Positions 36,434 to 44,899 of a stretch of 64,000 bases of DNA are shown piece after piece; position 1 is the first letter of the stretch; the number at the start of each line of letters is the position of its first letter. Location: NCBI GenBank assembly GCA_958295845.1, contig OY282376.1:3423022-3487021 (forward strand). Direction: 5' to 3'. The notes under the pieces were generated by a model, which saw nothing but the letters and a program-made list of their open reading frames with translations, was not told the DNA's origin and did no database searches. Made by a program: the position numbers and the translations under genes. The stretch is from Caldilineaceae bacterium. Its GTDB lineage: Bacteria; Chloroflexota; Anaerolineae; Caldilineales; Caldilineaceae.

Positions 36434-37576
36434 GTGAAGATCGTTTCTATTGCCACTTTGATCGTACACGTCAATCACAGGGGCGACTGGCTGCATGTGG
36501 TTGTGGAGACCGACGCGGGGATTACCGGTGTGGGCGAGGCGAGTCACAACAGTAACGACGCGCTGTGCGCGGCGGCGGTCAGGCAGTTTGACGAAGCCCT
36601 TAGGGGGGATGACCCGAGAGGAATCGCCCGTATTCGTCAGATGTTGCGGCGCAAGGATGGCGGGCGCGCTTTCAACACGGCGCTCAGCGGACTGGAGCAG
36701 GCGCTATGGGACGTGCTGGCGCAGTCGCTGGAGGTGCCGTTGCACGTCCTGTTCGGCGGGGCGGTTCGCGACCGTCTGCGGCTGTACGCCAACATAAACC
36801 GGCATGTGAGGGACCGCTCCCCCGACGGGTTTGCGCGGGCGGCACAGCAGGCAGCGGATGAAGGCTTTACGGCCATCAAGATGGCCCCTTTCGACGAGAT
36901 GCGCCATCCCTACCGGTATCGAACGGGGCCCAAAGCGGACTGGCGTCCCGGAGTAGAGCGGGTCCGGGCAGTGCGCAAGGCGATCGGCGATGGGGTGGAG
37001 CTGGCGGTGGACTGTCACAGCCGGATGGAGGTGTCGGAAGCGGTTGTGGTGGGCCAGGAGCTGGCGGACGTCAACCTGTTCTGGTATGAGGAGCCGGTGT
37101 CGTATACCGACCCGAAGGGTCTGGCCGCGGTAGCCAGGAGAGTTCCGCAGCCGATCGCGTCGGCGGAGAGCGTTTTCGGCATTGAAAGCTTTTTGCCCTT
37201 TACGGCGGGGCGCTGCGTGGACGTCATCATGCCGGATGTGAAGCATTGCGGCGGCATTCTGGAGCTGAACGAGATCGCGGCGGCGGCGCGTATGCGGCAG
37301 GTGCTGGTGGCTCCCCATAACCCGGCGGGGCCGCTCTCGACAGCGGCAACGGCGCAGGCGGCATCCACCTGGTCCAACTTCTATATTCTGGAATATGCCT
37401 GGGGTGAGGTGGACTGGCGCTCGGAGCTCCTGCTACCGGCTGAGCGAATTGAAGAGGGGCATTTGGTTTTGTCACAGGAGCCGGGGACGGGTCACCGGCT
37501 GAACCAGCAGACGGTGGAGACGCACCGGGTGACGGCTGCGAGCAGAGCGGACTCGTCGAAAGTTCGTTTTGGTTAG
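36434..37576 (+). CDS. Enolase-superfamily dehydratase/racemase (MR/MLE family)
   Basis: 380 residues, a second member of this superfamily in the window but with a different active site. Lys149 in AIKMAPF begins the second barrel strand; metal ligands are Asp193 in AVDCHS, Glu219 or Glu220 in YEEP and Glu245 in ASAES; His295 in PHNPAGP lies at the end of the barrel. The combination of a Lys on strand 2 and His at the strand-7/8 region recalls mandelate-racemase or glucarate/galactonate dehydratase groups rather than the His190 type seen at 24859-25998. The start is GTG with AAGGAAG upstream. It follows the SDR gene in the same direction. Confidence 0.88.
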   Translation: MKIVSIATLIVHVNHRGDWLHVVVETDAGITGVGEASHNSNDALCAAAVRQFDEALRGDDPRGIARIRQMLRRKDGGRAFNTALSGLEQALWDVLAQSLEVPLHVLFGGAVRDRLRLYANINRHVRDRSPDGFARAAQQAADEGFTAIKMAPFDEMRHPYRYRTGPKADWRPGVERVRAVRKAIGDGVELAVDCHSRMEVSEAVVVGQELADVNLFWYEEPVSYTDPKGLAAVARRVPQPIASAESVFGIESFLPFTAGRCVDVIMPDVKHCGGILELNEIAAAARMRQVLVAPHNPAGPLSTAATAQAASTWSNFYILEYAWGEVDWRSELLLPAERIEEGHLVLSQEPGTGHRLNQQTVETHRVTAASRADSSKVRFG

Positions 37577-37628
37577 ATGGAAAGTTCCTGGCGGGCGGTG
37601 AAGAGCCCCATTTTGCTGTCCGCTTGAT

Positions 37629-38444
37629 TTACGCCCCCGGCATCGACCCGGATGCCCTTTCGACGGCGAGCCAGTCAATTTCCAGCCACTGGTTTTCCTC
37701 CTTGGCTACCAGTCCCCAGTGGAAGTGTCCCCAAGGCGCAAACTGCAGATACTGATTATCTAGCCAGATGACCAGCCCCAGCGGCCCTGCGGGCGCGTGG
37801 TCTGATTCCATGAGCAGTTTCCCATTCAGATAGAAACGTACGCGGTCGCGCTGCCAGTCGATCGTGTAGATTTGCCAGTCTACCATGGGCGCATGGAGGG
37901 GCATCTCGGCGATCCCTGCCGCTTCCTGCAAGGACGGCCAGAGGCTTCGATAGAAGGGCTGCGCGCGGAGCAGGGGCGCGGCGAGCGCGAAGAGGGGCGC
38001 TTTCGAGAGGAAACGGCGGGTTCGGGTGTCGATTACGGCGGCCTTCCAGCCCCAGCCGGGTTGGTCGAGTGCCAGCCGCATGTCGGCATCCGGGCCGGCG
38101 TAGAAGAACCAGAGGGCCTGGGGCAGGGCGAGTCTGCGCAGGCCGGTCATGCGCAGAGGGTCGTTCCAGAAGCCGAAGCCGGCCGTGCCGGTCAGCTGTC
38201 CGCTGTTATGGGAGAAACGCGCGCGCAGTGTCAGTCGCAAGGGGGGACGCCAGGGAAAGTCGGGACGGGGGCGCGTTCGGTAGTCGTCAATCTGCGCGTT
38301 TGTGTAGAGACGGGTCGTTGCCCGATGGTTCCCGAGGAGAAGGCCGGAGTCGTGTGTTTGCAGATACGCGGCGCCGCTGGTTGTCTTGCGCCAATATTGA
38401 GACAGGCCGCTCTGAAATTGGGCGTAGACGTTGGGCCGGGTCAC
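37629..38444 (-). CDS. Hypothetical protein with concanavalin-like (GH16/LamG-type) fold features
   Basis: 271 residues, no signal peptide or membrane helix. Alternating beta strands and the pattern LTLRARFSHNSGQLTGTAGFGFWND, then VDWQIYTIDWQRDRVRFYLNGKLLMES and PLGLVIWLDNQY resemble the concanavalin A-like lectin/glucanase fold (the W-x-x-Y-x-I-D-W-x-x-x-x-V-x-F-Y-x-N/D-G unit of GH16-type proteins). The glucanase catalytic ExDxxE motif was not found, so it is probably a binding protein or a related non-glucanase. Its GTG start overlaps the TGA of the methyltransferase gene (GTGA), so the two are translated together. Function unknown. Confidence 0.65.
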   Translation of the reverse strand: MTRPNVYAQFQSGLSQYWRKTTSGAAYLQTHDSGLLLGNHRATTRLYTNAQIDDYRTRPRPDFPWRPPLRLTLRARFSHNSGQLTGTAGFGFWNDPLRMTGLRRLALPQALWFFYAGPDADMRLALDQPGWGWKAAVIDTRTRRFLSKAPLFALAAPLLRAQPFYRSLWPSLQEAAGIAEMPLHAPMVDWQIYTIDWQRDRVRFYLNGKLLMESDHAPAGPLGLVIWLDNQYLQFAPWGHFHWGLVAKEENQWLEIDWLAVERASGSMPGA

Positions 38445-39064
38445 TTGTCTGCCTTCTTTTCGGCGACGATGATAAGCGGCCGGACCCTTCCTTCACCCAC
38501 AACATGCTCCTCCCGGTCTAGCCCAGCATCGCGAACCCCATCGTTGACCCGTTGGTGGGTGTCGGGCGTTGATGGGAAGACAAGGTGGTACAGCAGAGTG
38601 AGCAGTTGAGAGGGCTCGGCGAGGGTCACTTCGACGGTTACTGTTCGACCGCCAGGACGGAGACAACGTGCGAATTCTCGGTGGGTGCGGGGGTCGAGGA
38701 CATAGGATGCGGGGAAGGTGCTGACGATTGTGTCGAAGGTTGCGTCGGCGAAGGGCAGCCTCTGCACGGTTCCCTGGACGAGTGGGAGTCGAATTCCGTG
38801 GCTGTTGAGCTTTGCAAAGGTCAGGCGGTGCATGGCGGCGGAGGGTTCGATGCCGACGATGCGGCGCTGCCCGCCCTGCAGGTGGGGCAGCAGCGCGCCG
38901 GTGCCGAAGCCCACTTCGAGGATACGGTTGCCGCGGACAAATGGCAGAGCGGCGCGGCGCCAGGCATCCCAGCGGCCCAGGCTCACGACCCAGCTGACGG
39001 CGTCGTAGGCCCAGGCCAGCTCATTGTAGAGTAGCCGGTAGAGAAGCAGGTAGATTTGCCGCAT
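38441..39064 (-). CDS. Class I SAM-dependent methyltransferase
   Basis: 207 residues. SAM-binding motif I is NRILEVGFGTGALLPHL near residues 46-62, the acidic end of beta-2 is VGIEPSAAM, motif post-I/II is LPFADATFDTIVSTFPASYV near 124, and the PGG turn (LRPGGRTVTVEVT) lies near 150. The pattern matches the UbiE/COQ5-like class. An N-terminal helix pair (IYLLLYRLLYNELAWAYDAVSWVV) is longer and more hydrophobic than usual and may touch membrane. The acceptor is unknown. It is coupled to the following hypothetical gene. Confidence 0.85.
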   Translation of the reverse strand: MRQIYLLLYRLLYNELAWAYDAVSWVVSLGRWDAWRRAALPFVRGNRILEVGFGTGALLPHLQGGQRRIVGIEPSAAMHRLTFAKLNSHGIRLPLVQGTVQRLPFADATFDTIVSTFPASYVLDPRTHREFARCLRPGGRTVTVEVTLAEPSQLLTLLYHLVFPSTPDTHQRVNDGVRDAGLDREEHVVGEGRVRPLIIVAEKKADK

Positions 39065-39109
39065 CAGGCCTCAGGTTCAATGGGTGAGAGCAGGGCGGCA
39101 GCGTCCTGG

Positions 39110-39970
39110 TCAGGCGAACAGCGGGGTCATGCTCTGTTCGGCCACCATGGCGGCCATCTCTTCGTCGCTGGGGCCGTGGCCGTCGAAGCGGCTGGCGGCG
39201 TCGAGGACCTTGGGCAGCAGGTTGATATCGCCAGGGGTGTTGAGGAACAGGTCGCCGTGGGCGAGGATCCAGTGGACGGCGCGGTCGATGTCGGGCTGAT
39301 TCTCCAATGGCTGGTACCAGGTTGACCGGTTCTTGGGCGTGGTTGCCCAGGGCCCGCGTGCGAGCGACTTGATGGTCTGCACGGCAATGCCCCGTTCGCG
39401 AGCGAGACCGACGACGCGATCAAAGTCGGCGGCGTACTGGGGGTTCTGCTTCAGCTGGATGTTCCATGGGAGCAGGATTGATTCGAAATCGAATGCTTGC
39501 AGGCTTCTGTTGTGGAAGGCTGCAATTTTGAGGCCGTGGCCGGTGACGCCGATGTACTTAACAAGCCCCTGGTCACGGGCCTCTTTGGCGGCTTCCAGGG
39601 CGCCGTTTTCGCCCATTGCGGTGTCCCACTCGTCGGGATGGCCCAGGTTGTGGAATTGGATCAGGTCGATGTGGTCGACTCGCATCCGCTCCAGGGAGAG
39701 TTGGATCTGAGCCTTGGCGGCATCGTACTCGCGTTCGCCGGTCTTGGTGGCCAGAAAGAAGCGGTCGCGGTGTTTTTCGAGCCAGGGACCGAGACGTATC
39801 TCGGCATCGCCATAGCTGGCGGCGGTGTCGATGTGATTGACGCCGTAGTCGAGCAGCAGCTCCATGGTGCGGTCGGCATCGGCCTGAGTGACGCGGCCGA
39901 TGGCGGCGGCGCCGAAGAGGGTTACGGTGCTGTTGTGGCCTGTGCGGCCGAAGGGTCGTTGCTGGATCAT
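39110..39970 (-). CDS. Aldo/keto reductase (short, 286 residues)
   Basis: NADPH-type TIM-barrel reductase. The catalytic Asp and Tyr are in [16 protein letters not shown] near 50-58, Lys in LATKTG near residue 82, and the active-site His in [15 protein letters not shown] near 114. It is more like the yeast/plant-type AKR found beside ferredoxin-like proteins than the two longer tandem AKRs of this window (43664 and 44956). ATG follows AAGGAGAT. It lies 34 bp downstream of the NUDIX gene on the same strand and 45 bp upstream of the methyltransferase, so it may be the tail of the lar-gene run. Confidence 0.88.
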   Translation of the reverse strand: MIQQRPFGRTGHNSTVTLFGAAAIGRVTQADADRTMELLLDYGVNHIDTAASYGDAEIRLGPWLEKHRDRFFLATKTGEREYDAAKAQIQLSLERMRVDHIDLIQFHNLGHPDEWDTAMGENGALEAAKEARDQGLVKYIGVTGHGLKIAAFHNRSLQAFDFESILLPWNIQLKQNPQYAADFDRVVGLARERGIAVQTIKSLARGPWATTPKNRSTWYQPLENQPDIDRAVHWILAHGDLFLNTPGDINLLPKVLDAASRFDGHGPSDEEMAAMVAEQSMTPLFA

Positions 39971-40004
39971 GAAATGATCTCCTTGAAATGGTTTAACGTG
40001 TAGA

Positions 40005-40433
40005 TTACAGGTGTTCTTCTTCCTGCAGCCGGCGGCGGAGGTAGGTCAAGGCGCGTCGAAAGTCGGCGTGCCAACCGCGGCCGGGCGGCTCCTTCAGTTC
40101 ATGCCAGAAGAAGTCGAACAGGTGCCCGCCACCGTCCTGGGTAAAGAAGGTCCAGTTGTCGGGCAGATTAGCAGGAACATGGCACAGATAGAAGTGCCAG
40201 TGCTGTCTGATGCCCCGGAACGGCAGATGGCCAAGCGCTTTGATGACGGTGGCGTTTTCGATGCCGGATTCCTCGGCCAGTTCTCGCAGAGAGGCGGCCT
40301 CTGCGCTTTCGCCTTCCTCCCAAGTCCCTTTGACCAGCTGCGTGCCGGCGCGGGGATGGCGGAAGGACAGGATTTCCAACTCTTCCCTACGCCTGAGGAC
40401 GATGGGAGCGACCTTCTGAACAAACTTCTCCAT
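40005..40433 (-). CDS. NUDIX hydrolase
   Basis: 142 residues. ATG at 40433 comes one base after the larC stop (TAGCATG), making this the fourth gene of the lar run; the frame's earlier opening inside larC is not used. The Nudix box is recognisable as [23 protein letters not shown] (about residues 36-58), with the REx2EE core intact, so it should hydrolyse a nucleoside diphosphate linked to another group. An F-rich Trp/His tail ([10 protein letters not shown]) follows. Its place after larC may hint at nucleotide clean-up around pincer-cofactor synthesis (LarE adenylates its substrate), but this is inference. Confidence 0.85.
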   Translation of the reverse strand: MEKFVQKVAPIVLRRREELEILSFRHPRAGTQLVKGTWEEGESAEAASLRELAEESGIENATVIKALGHLPFRGIRQHWHFYLCHVPANLPDNWTFFTQDGGGHLFDFFWHELKEPPGRGWHADFRRALTYLRRRLQEEEHL

Positions 40434-40434
40434 G

Positions 40435-41676
40435 CTAGGCGACTTCGCTTCCTTCCTCTTGCCCTTGCGGATTGGACGACGAGTCGACCAGAGGCGCGGC
40501 GGCTGCCAGCGCGGCGGCGTATACGGACGGCAGGGGCGTACCGGTGGCCTCGGCCAGGGCTTGACAGTCGTCGAACTCCGGTTTGGCGCCGACGGCGTTA
40601 CCATCGACTCGCTTTACCTTTACTCGCACGGGACCGAAAGGTGTAGCGACCTTCTTTTCGTCGCGCTCGGCTATATGGCGGCGGACCGGAAAGACGCGTA
40701 CGCCGAGGGTGGTCGTTTCGCGCAGGAGGAGGGTAGAGAGGGCAGATTCGTCGGCGGGCGCGGCGAGGACACTAAGCAGTGTGCCGGGACGGGCCTTTTT
40801 CATCCCGATCGCTGTTGTCCAGACGTCGAGCGCGCCGGCATCGAAGAGACTGCGCTGGACGGGCTCGTACATTTCGGGATTCATGTCATCGATGTTGGTC
40901 TCGAGGACCAGGAGAGATTCGGTCGGTCCCGGGGGATGTTGATTCGGCGCTTCAGCCAGTTCTTCTCCCAGCCAAAGCCGGGCGACGTTGGGCCAGTCGA
41001 ACTGCTTTTGACCGGCTCCGTAGCCGATGGTGCGCAGACGCAGTTTGGGTTGACGGAAGTGGGCCAGTTCGGCGAGGAGCGCGGCGCCGGTTGGCGTGAC
41101 CAGCTCGCCGGGGCCGGGCGCGGGCACGGTAGGCGCGTCGACTGCGGCCAGCAGCTCGAGGGTGGCTGGCGCGGGCAGAGGGATGCGGCCGTGCATAGAG
41201 CTCCCCCACCCGGGACCGAGCGGGAGCGGAGAGGCGTAAAGGTCATTGACAGCAAGTTCGTGCAGGCCGGCGCAGACGCCGACGATGTCGACAATGGCAT
41301 CAAGGGCACCAACCTCGTGAAAGTGGACTGCGTCAGTTGTTGTGCCGTGGATATGCGCTTCGGCCTCCGCCAGACGAGTAAAGACGGCGGCGGCGCGCCG
41401 CGCGACCTCCGTTGGCAATGTGGCCGACTCGATAATTTTCAGGACATCGGCCAGATGCCGCTCCGCAGTTTCGTCCCTTATCTCCACTTCAATGCGGGTG
41501 GCTCTAATGCCCCCTTGCATCAACGGCCGGGCGCTGACCTTCCAGCTGCCTTGCGGAAGGTTGAGGTCGTCTACGGTGTTCTGTAGGGACGCGAGCGGCC
41601 AGCCAGCGTCGACAAGACAGCCGAGAAAGATATCGCCTGAGATTCCGGATGGGGTGTCTAGGTAGGCAACTGGCAT
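40435..41676 (-). CDS. larC: Nickel insertion protein LarC (nickel-pincer cofactor synthesis)
   Basis: CTP-dependent nickel insertase that places Ni in the pyridinium-bis-thiocarboxylate cofactor. 413 residues from MPVAYLDTPSGISGDIFLGCLVDAGW, the signature start of LarC/DUF111. Further family segments: HIHGTTTDAVHFHEVGALDAIVDIVG near residues 112-137 (His-rich metal region), LPLGPGWG, PTGAALLAEL and ETNIDDMNPEMYEP near 250-263 (start of the LarC2 half). In Lactiplantibacillus plantarum larC is split by a frameshift into LarC1/LarC2; here the reading frame is unbroken. The start shows no Shine-Dalgarno sequence, and a hairpin lies at the end of larE just upstream. Confidence 0.92.
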   Translation of the reverse strand: MPVAYLDTPSGISGDIFLGCLVDAGWPLASLQNTVDDLNLPQGSWKVSARPLMQGGIRATRIEVEIRDETAERHLADVLKIIESATLPTEVARRAAAVFTRLAEAEAHIHGTTTDAVHFHEVGALDAIVDIVGVCAGLHELAVNDLYASPLPLGPGWGSSMHGRIPLPAPATLELLAAVDAPTVPAPGPGELVTPTGAALLAELAHFRQPKLRLRTIGYGAGQKQFDWPNVARLWLGEELAEAPNQHPPGPTESLLVLETNIDDMNPEMYEPVQRSLFDAGALDVWTTAIGMKKARPGTLLSVLAAPADESALSTLLLRETTTLGVRVFPVRRHIAERDEKKVATPFGPVRVKVKRVDGNAVGAKPEFDDCQALAEATGTPLPSVYAAALAAAAPLVDSSSNPQGQEEGSEVA

Positions 41677-41727
41677 AGGAGGGGCGACAGGCTGACAGCG
41701 GCCGGTCGCTGGTGCAGGCTACCGGCG

Positions 41728-41748
41728 TTTCACCAGTTACTGGTGAAA
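41728..41748 (-). promoter_or_regulatory. Perfect 10-bp palindrome over the larE stop codon
   Basis: TTTCACCAGT-T-ACTGGTGAAA reads the same on both strands except for the centre base. It contains the last codons and the TAA of larE. In RNA it would form a stem just before larC, which lacks a Shine-Dalgarno sequence, so it may tune larC translation or mRNA ends. Confidence 0.5.
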
Positions 41749-42660
41749 GGACATCAGCTCGTCGACGGATATGAGTGCGTTCTCGGCGTTGCCGTTGGCG
41801 GTGGCATTGAGGCCGCCGCTGCGGAATCCGGCCAGGTCGAGGGTGACGTAACGATAGCCGGCGGCTTTGATGCCGGCGACGATCTCTTCGTAGTTTGCGA
41901 GGATCTTTGGGAAGTCGTCGGGCGGCAGCTCGAGGCGGGCGATCTCGTCGTGGTGGCGCACGCGAAACTGGCGCAGTCCGAGGGCGACGAGGACGTCTTC
42001 AGCGGCTTCGATCTGGCGGAGCAGTTGCGAGTCTATCGGTGTGCCGTGGGGCACACGGGAGGAGAGACAGGCCATGGCGGGTTTGTCCCAGACGGGCAGG
42101 CCCAGGTGGCGGGCGATGTCGCGAACTTCCGCCTTGGTGATGCCGGCCTCGAGTAAGGGTGAGCGCACGCCCCGTTCACGCGCTGCGACCATGCCAGGGC
42201 GGTCATCGCCGACGTCACTGGCGTTGGCGCCGTCGCAGACGATGCCCCAGTCCTCCTGCTGCAGTATTTCGTGGAGCCGGTTGTGGAGCTCCGACTTGCA
42301 GAAGTAGCAGCGGTTGTTGGGGTTGGCGGCGTAGTTGGGATCGAGATACTCTTCGGTCTCAACAAGTCGATAGGGCACACCGATGTCATCGGCAAGCGCA
42401 ACGGCATCCCGCATCTCGCGGGCCGGGTAGCTGGGGGAGACGCCGATGCAGGCAAGCGCTCCGCTGCCGTCGCCGGCGGCGGTGGACCTTCCGCCCAACT
42501 CCCGGTAGGCGACAGCCATCACGACTGCGCTGTCGACGCCGCCGGAGTAAGCGACAATGACCGAACGGTAGGAGCGCAGTGCTGCGCACATGGCTTCCAG
42601 TTTTGCGGTTGTTTCCGCACTGAGGGTTGTTGCGGCGGTTTGGCTCGCGGATTGAGTCAT
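41737..42660 (-). CDS. larE: ATP-dependent sacrificial sulfur transferase LarE
   Basis: PP-loop enzyme that adenylates pyridinium biscarboxylate mononucleotide and adds sulfur, 307 residues from ATG 42660 (AGGGTGA upstream; the frame's longer opening overlaps larB). PP-loop is SGGVDS (39-44). Cys118 and Cys121 in NNRCYFCK and Cys198 in AMACLSSR are all present. From family knowledge some LarE enzymes give up one Cys sulfur, while others use three Cys to hold an iron-sulfur cluster as sulfur carrier; this arrangement looks like the three-Cys type. Four bases separate it from the larB stop. Family synteny larB-larE-larC supports the call. Confidence 0.92.
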   Translation of the reverse strand: MTQSASQTAATTLSAETTAKLEAMCAALRSYRSVIVAYSGGVDSAVVMAVAYRELGGRSTAAGDGSGALACIGVSPSYPAREMRDAVALADDIGVPYRLVETEEYLDPNYAANPNNRCYFCKSELHNRLHEILQQEDWGIVCDGANASDVGDDRPGMVAARERGVRSPLLEAGITKAEVRDIARHLGLPVWDKPAMACLSSRVPHGTPIDSQLLRQIEAAEDVLVALGLRQFRVRHHDEIARLELPPDDFPKILANYEEIVAGIKAAGYRYVTLDLAGFRSGGLNATANGNAENALISVDELMSFHQ

Positions 42661-42664
42661 AGTG

Positions 42665-43504
42665 TCACCCTGGCCCTGTTTTCGGGCCGACTGCTGATCT
42701 GGCGTCGTAACTGGCTGGCGTGTATCCGTTGGTGGATGAGGGAGAAGTGTTCTCAATTTTTTCGTTGATCAGGGCGGCCATGTGTGCTGCGCCGTAGCCG
42801 TTGTCGATGTTTACCACGGCCATTCCGGATGCGCAACCGTTGAGCATGGCGAGAAGGGCGGCGACGCCGCCAAAGTTGACGCCATAGCCGACGCTGGTTG
42901 GTACGGCGATGACCGGCGCCTGTGTCAGCCCGGCCACGACTGAGGCAAGGGCGCCTTCCATGCCGGCGATGACGATGACGACGTTGGCCTGCTGCAAGAC
43001 AGGGATATGGGGGAAGATGCGGTGGAGGCCGGCGACGCCGACATCGGTGACTTTGAGGGGGTCATGGCCCATCAGCCGCAGAGTTAGAGTAGCTTCTTCG
43101 AGAATGGGCAGATCGCTCGTGCCCGCGCACAGAACCATGACGCCGGGCGCCAGGTCGGACGCCGGTTCACGATCCAGCCAGAGGCAGCGCGCCTGCTCAT
43201 GCCACTCCAGATCGGGCAGCTGTTGCGAGGCTGCTATAAAGTGGTCCTCAGTTGCCCTTGTTCCCAGGAGGCGGGGAGACTGTGCCGCCAGGCGTTCCGC
43301 GATCAGCGCCACTTGGTCAGCGGTCTTGCCTTCGCAGTAGATCACTTCGGGGAAGCCGGTGCGCAACGGCCGGTGATGGTCCAAAGTGGCGACGCCTTCG
43401 AGAGTCTCGAATGGCAATGAACGCAGCCGGTTGACAGCGTCTTCGACGGGCAGCGTTCCGCCGGCTACTTCGGACAATAGGGCTTCCAACTGAGATTCAT
43501 TCAT
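42665..43504 (-). CDS. larB: Pyridinium-3,5-biscarboxylate synthase LarB
   Basis: Carboxylase/hydrolase that starts nickel-pincer cofactor synthesis from nicotinic acid adenine dinucleotide, 279 residues. The C-terminal half is the AIR-carboxylase-like (PurE) domain: VLCAGTSDLPILEEATLTLRLMGH, TDVGVAGLHRIF, VVIVIAGMEGALASVVAGL, APVIAVPTSVGYG and GMAVVNIDNGYGAAHMA, which is the standard LarB series. The N-terminal region includes FPEVIYCEGKT, also conserved in LarB. First gene of the lar run; the ribosome site before ATG 43504 is weak. No gene for a LarA-type nickel-dependent racemase lies in the window. Confidence 0.92.
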   Translation of the reverse strand: MNESQLEALLSEVAGGTLPVEDAVNRLRSLPFETLEGVATLDHHRPLRTGFPEVIYCEGKTADQVALIAERLAAQSPRLLGTRATEDHFIAASQQLPDLEWHEQARCLWLDREPASDLAPGVMVLCAGTSDLPILEEATLTLRLMGHDPLKVTDVGVAGLHRIFPHIPVLQQANVVIVIAGMEGALASVVAGLTQAPVIAVPTSVGYGVNFGGVAALLAMLNGCASGMAVVNIDNGYGAAHMAALINEKIENTSPSSTNGYTPASYDARSAVGPKTGPG

Positions 43505-43663
43505 TTGGTGATACGCGAGTCAGAGTTTGGCAACTGAATTCGGACCGGTTCGGAGATTCATCGGAGGCTGTGCATGCCTTTCGGTCTGGCTGGACGATGA
43601 AGGTCCATTGTGCCGTGCGAAACGATGCACTGAGCCGGACACGGCAAGACTGACGCAAGGATA

Positions 43664-44680
43664 TCAGACAAGAGAGCGATACTGACTGGGACCGAAGTCG
43701 GCCTCATAGAAGGGGCTGACCATGCGGCCCGGCGGGACCAGTTCGTCGATGCGCTGGCGGTCCTCGTCGGTAACGGTAACGTCGAGTGCGCCGAGGTTGT
43801 CTTCCAACTGTTCCATCGTGCGGGGACCAAGGATGGGACTGGTGATTCCCGGCTGTTGGGCGCACCAGGCGAGTGCCAGCTGAGATATCGTACAGCCTTT
43901 AGCGTCTGCCAGAGGCTGCAGGCCCTCGTTCACGCGATAGACGTCGTCAGTCAGGCGACGGAGCTGGGGCGGCCCTTCCTCTGCGCTGGCGTAGCGCGAC
44001 CCTTGCGGCGCGGCGCCTCCGCGAGTGTATTTGCCTGTGAGCAGGCCGCCTGCCAGCGGGCTCCAAGGGATCAGGCCGACGCCGTACGTCAAGGCCACCG
44101 GGACCAGTCCTCTTTCGATGCGGCGGTCGAGGATATGGTAGGGCGGCTGTTCGGAGACGAAGCGGTTCAGGCCCAACTCCTTTGCGACCCAGAGCGACTC
44201 GACAAACTGCCACGCTTCGAATGTACTGCTGCCGAGGTAGCGAACTTTGCCGGCGCGCACGAGGTCATCGAGCGCTCGCAGGGTTTCGTCGACCGCGGTA
44301 TCCGGGCGGGGTCTGTGCGTCTGATAGATGTCGATGTAGTCGGTCTGCAGTCGTTTGAGGCTGGCTTCGCACTGTTCGATGATATGGCGGCGGCTGCTCC
44401 CGGCGGCGTTAGGGTCGTCGTCGTTCATTCTGCCGTGAAACTTGGTGGCCAGCACGATGCGGCTGCGACTGCCGTTGCGCTTGAGGGCTTCGCCGGTGAT
44501 CTCCTCGCTGCGGCCCCAGCCGTAGACGTTGGCGGTATCGAGGAAGTTGAGGCCGGCGTCCAGCGCCCGGTCCACGATGGCGTAGGAGTCTTCCGGGCTC
44601 GTACGCTCGCCAAAGTTCCAACAGCCCAAGCAGAGAGGGCTTACTTTCATTCCGGTGCGGCCGAAGTTTCGGAACTCCAT
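43664..44680 (-). CDS. Aldo/keto reductase, tandem copy A
   Basis: NADPH-dependent barrel oxidoreductase of the AKR11/12-like group, 338 residues. Catalytic residues: Asp and Tyr in FLDTANVYGWG near 49-57, Lys in LATKFHG near 80, His in YQTHRPRPD near 123. A near-copy of exactly the same length lies upstream at 44956-45972; they share most residues, including the C-terminal PPGRMVSPFYEADFGP. A promoter sits at 44900-44928, leaving a leader of about 210 bases that holds a 14-bp tandem repeat. AGGA before the ATG. The real substrate (an aldehyde or ketone, perhaps a sugar) is not predicted. Confidence 0.9.
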   Translation of the reverse strand: MEFRNFGRTGMKVSPLCLGCWNFGERTSPEDSYAIVDRALDAGLNFLDTANVYGWGRSEEITGEALKRNGSRSRIVLATKFHGRMNDDDPNAAGSSRRHIIEQCEASLKRLQTDYIDIYQTHRPRPDTAVDETLRALDDLVRAGKVRYLGSSTFEAWQFVESLWVAKELGLNRFVSEQPPYHILDRRIERGLVPVALTYGVGLIPWSPLAGGLLTGKYTRGGAAPQGSRYASAEEGPPQLRRLTDDVYRVNEGLQPLADAKGCTISQLALAWCAQQPGITSPILGPRTMEQLEDNLGALDVTVTDEDRQRIDELVPPGRMVSPFYEADFGPSQYRSLV

Positions 44681-44750
44681 CTACAAATCCTTTACGGGTA
44701 GGAGAGCTTGTGTGCGTCTAATTTGAAAACTGCCAAAGTGCCTGGTTCGA

Positions 44751-44778
44751 ATTGCGTAATTCGTATTGCGTAATTCGT
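44751..44778. repeat. Tandem 14-bp repeat ATTGCGTAATTCGT x2
   Basis: Two perfect copies (44751-44764 and 44765-44778) lie in the leader of aldo/keto reductase copy A. The unit is AT-rich against its surroundings and close to a palindrome (CGAATTGCGTAATTCG). Such simple repeats can expand or contract. Confidence 0.75.
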
Positions 44779-44899
44779 AGAAGCAGGCGAGATGGTCGCG
44801 ATTCCATTGCTTGACACGTGAGGGACGTCTTGACGCCAAACGGGATGTACACTTGGAGACCTTTTCGCCTGGCAGCTGGCGGAATCGGAATCAGCTTAC

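Noticed and set aside
35404..36474. 356-residue minus-strand open frame opposite the SDR gene
   Set aside because: Its translation is Arg/Pro/His-rich without a fold and it lies antisense to a gene with a full catalytic set; a GC-driven shadow.
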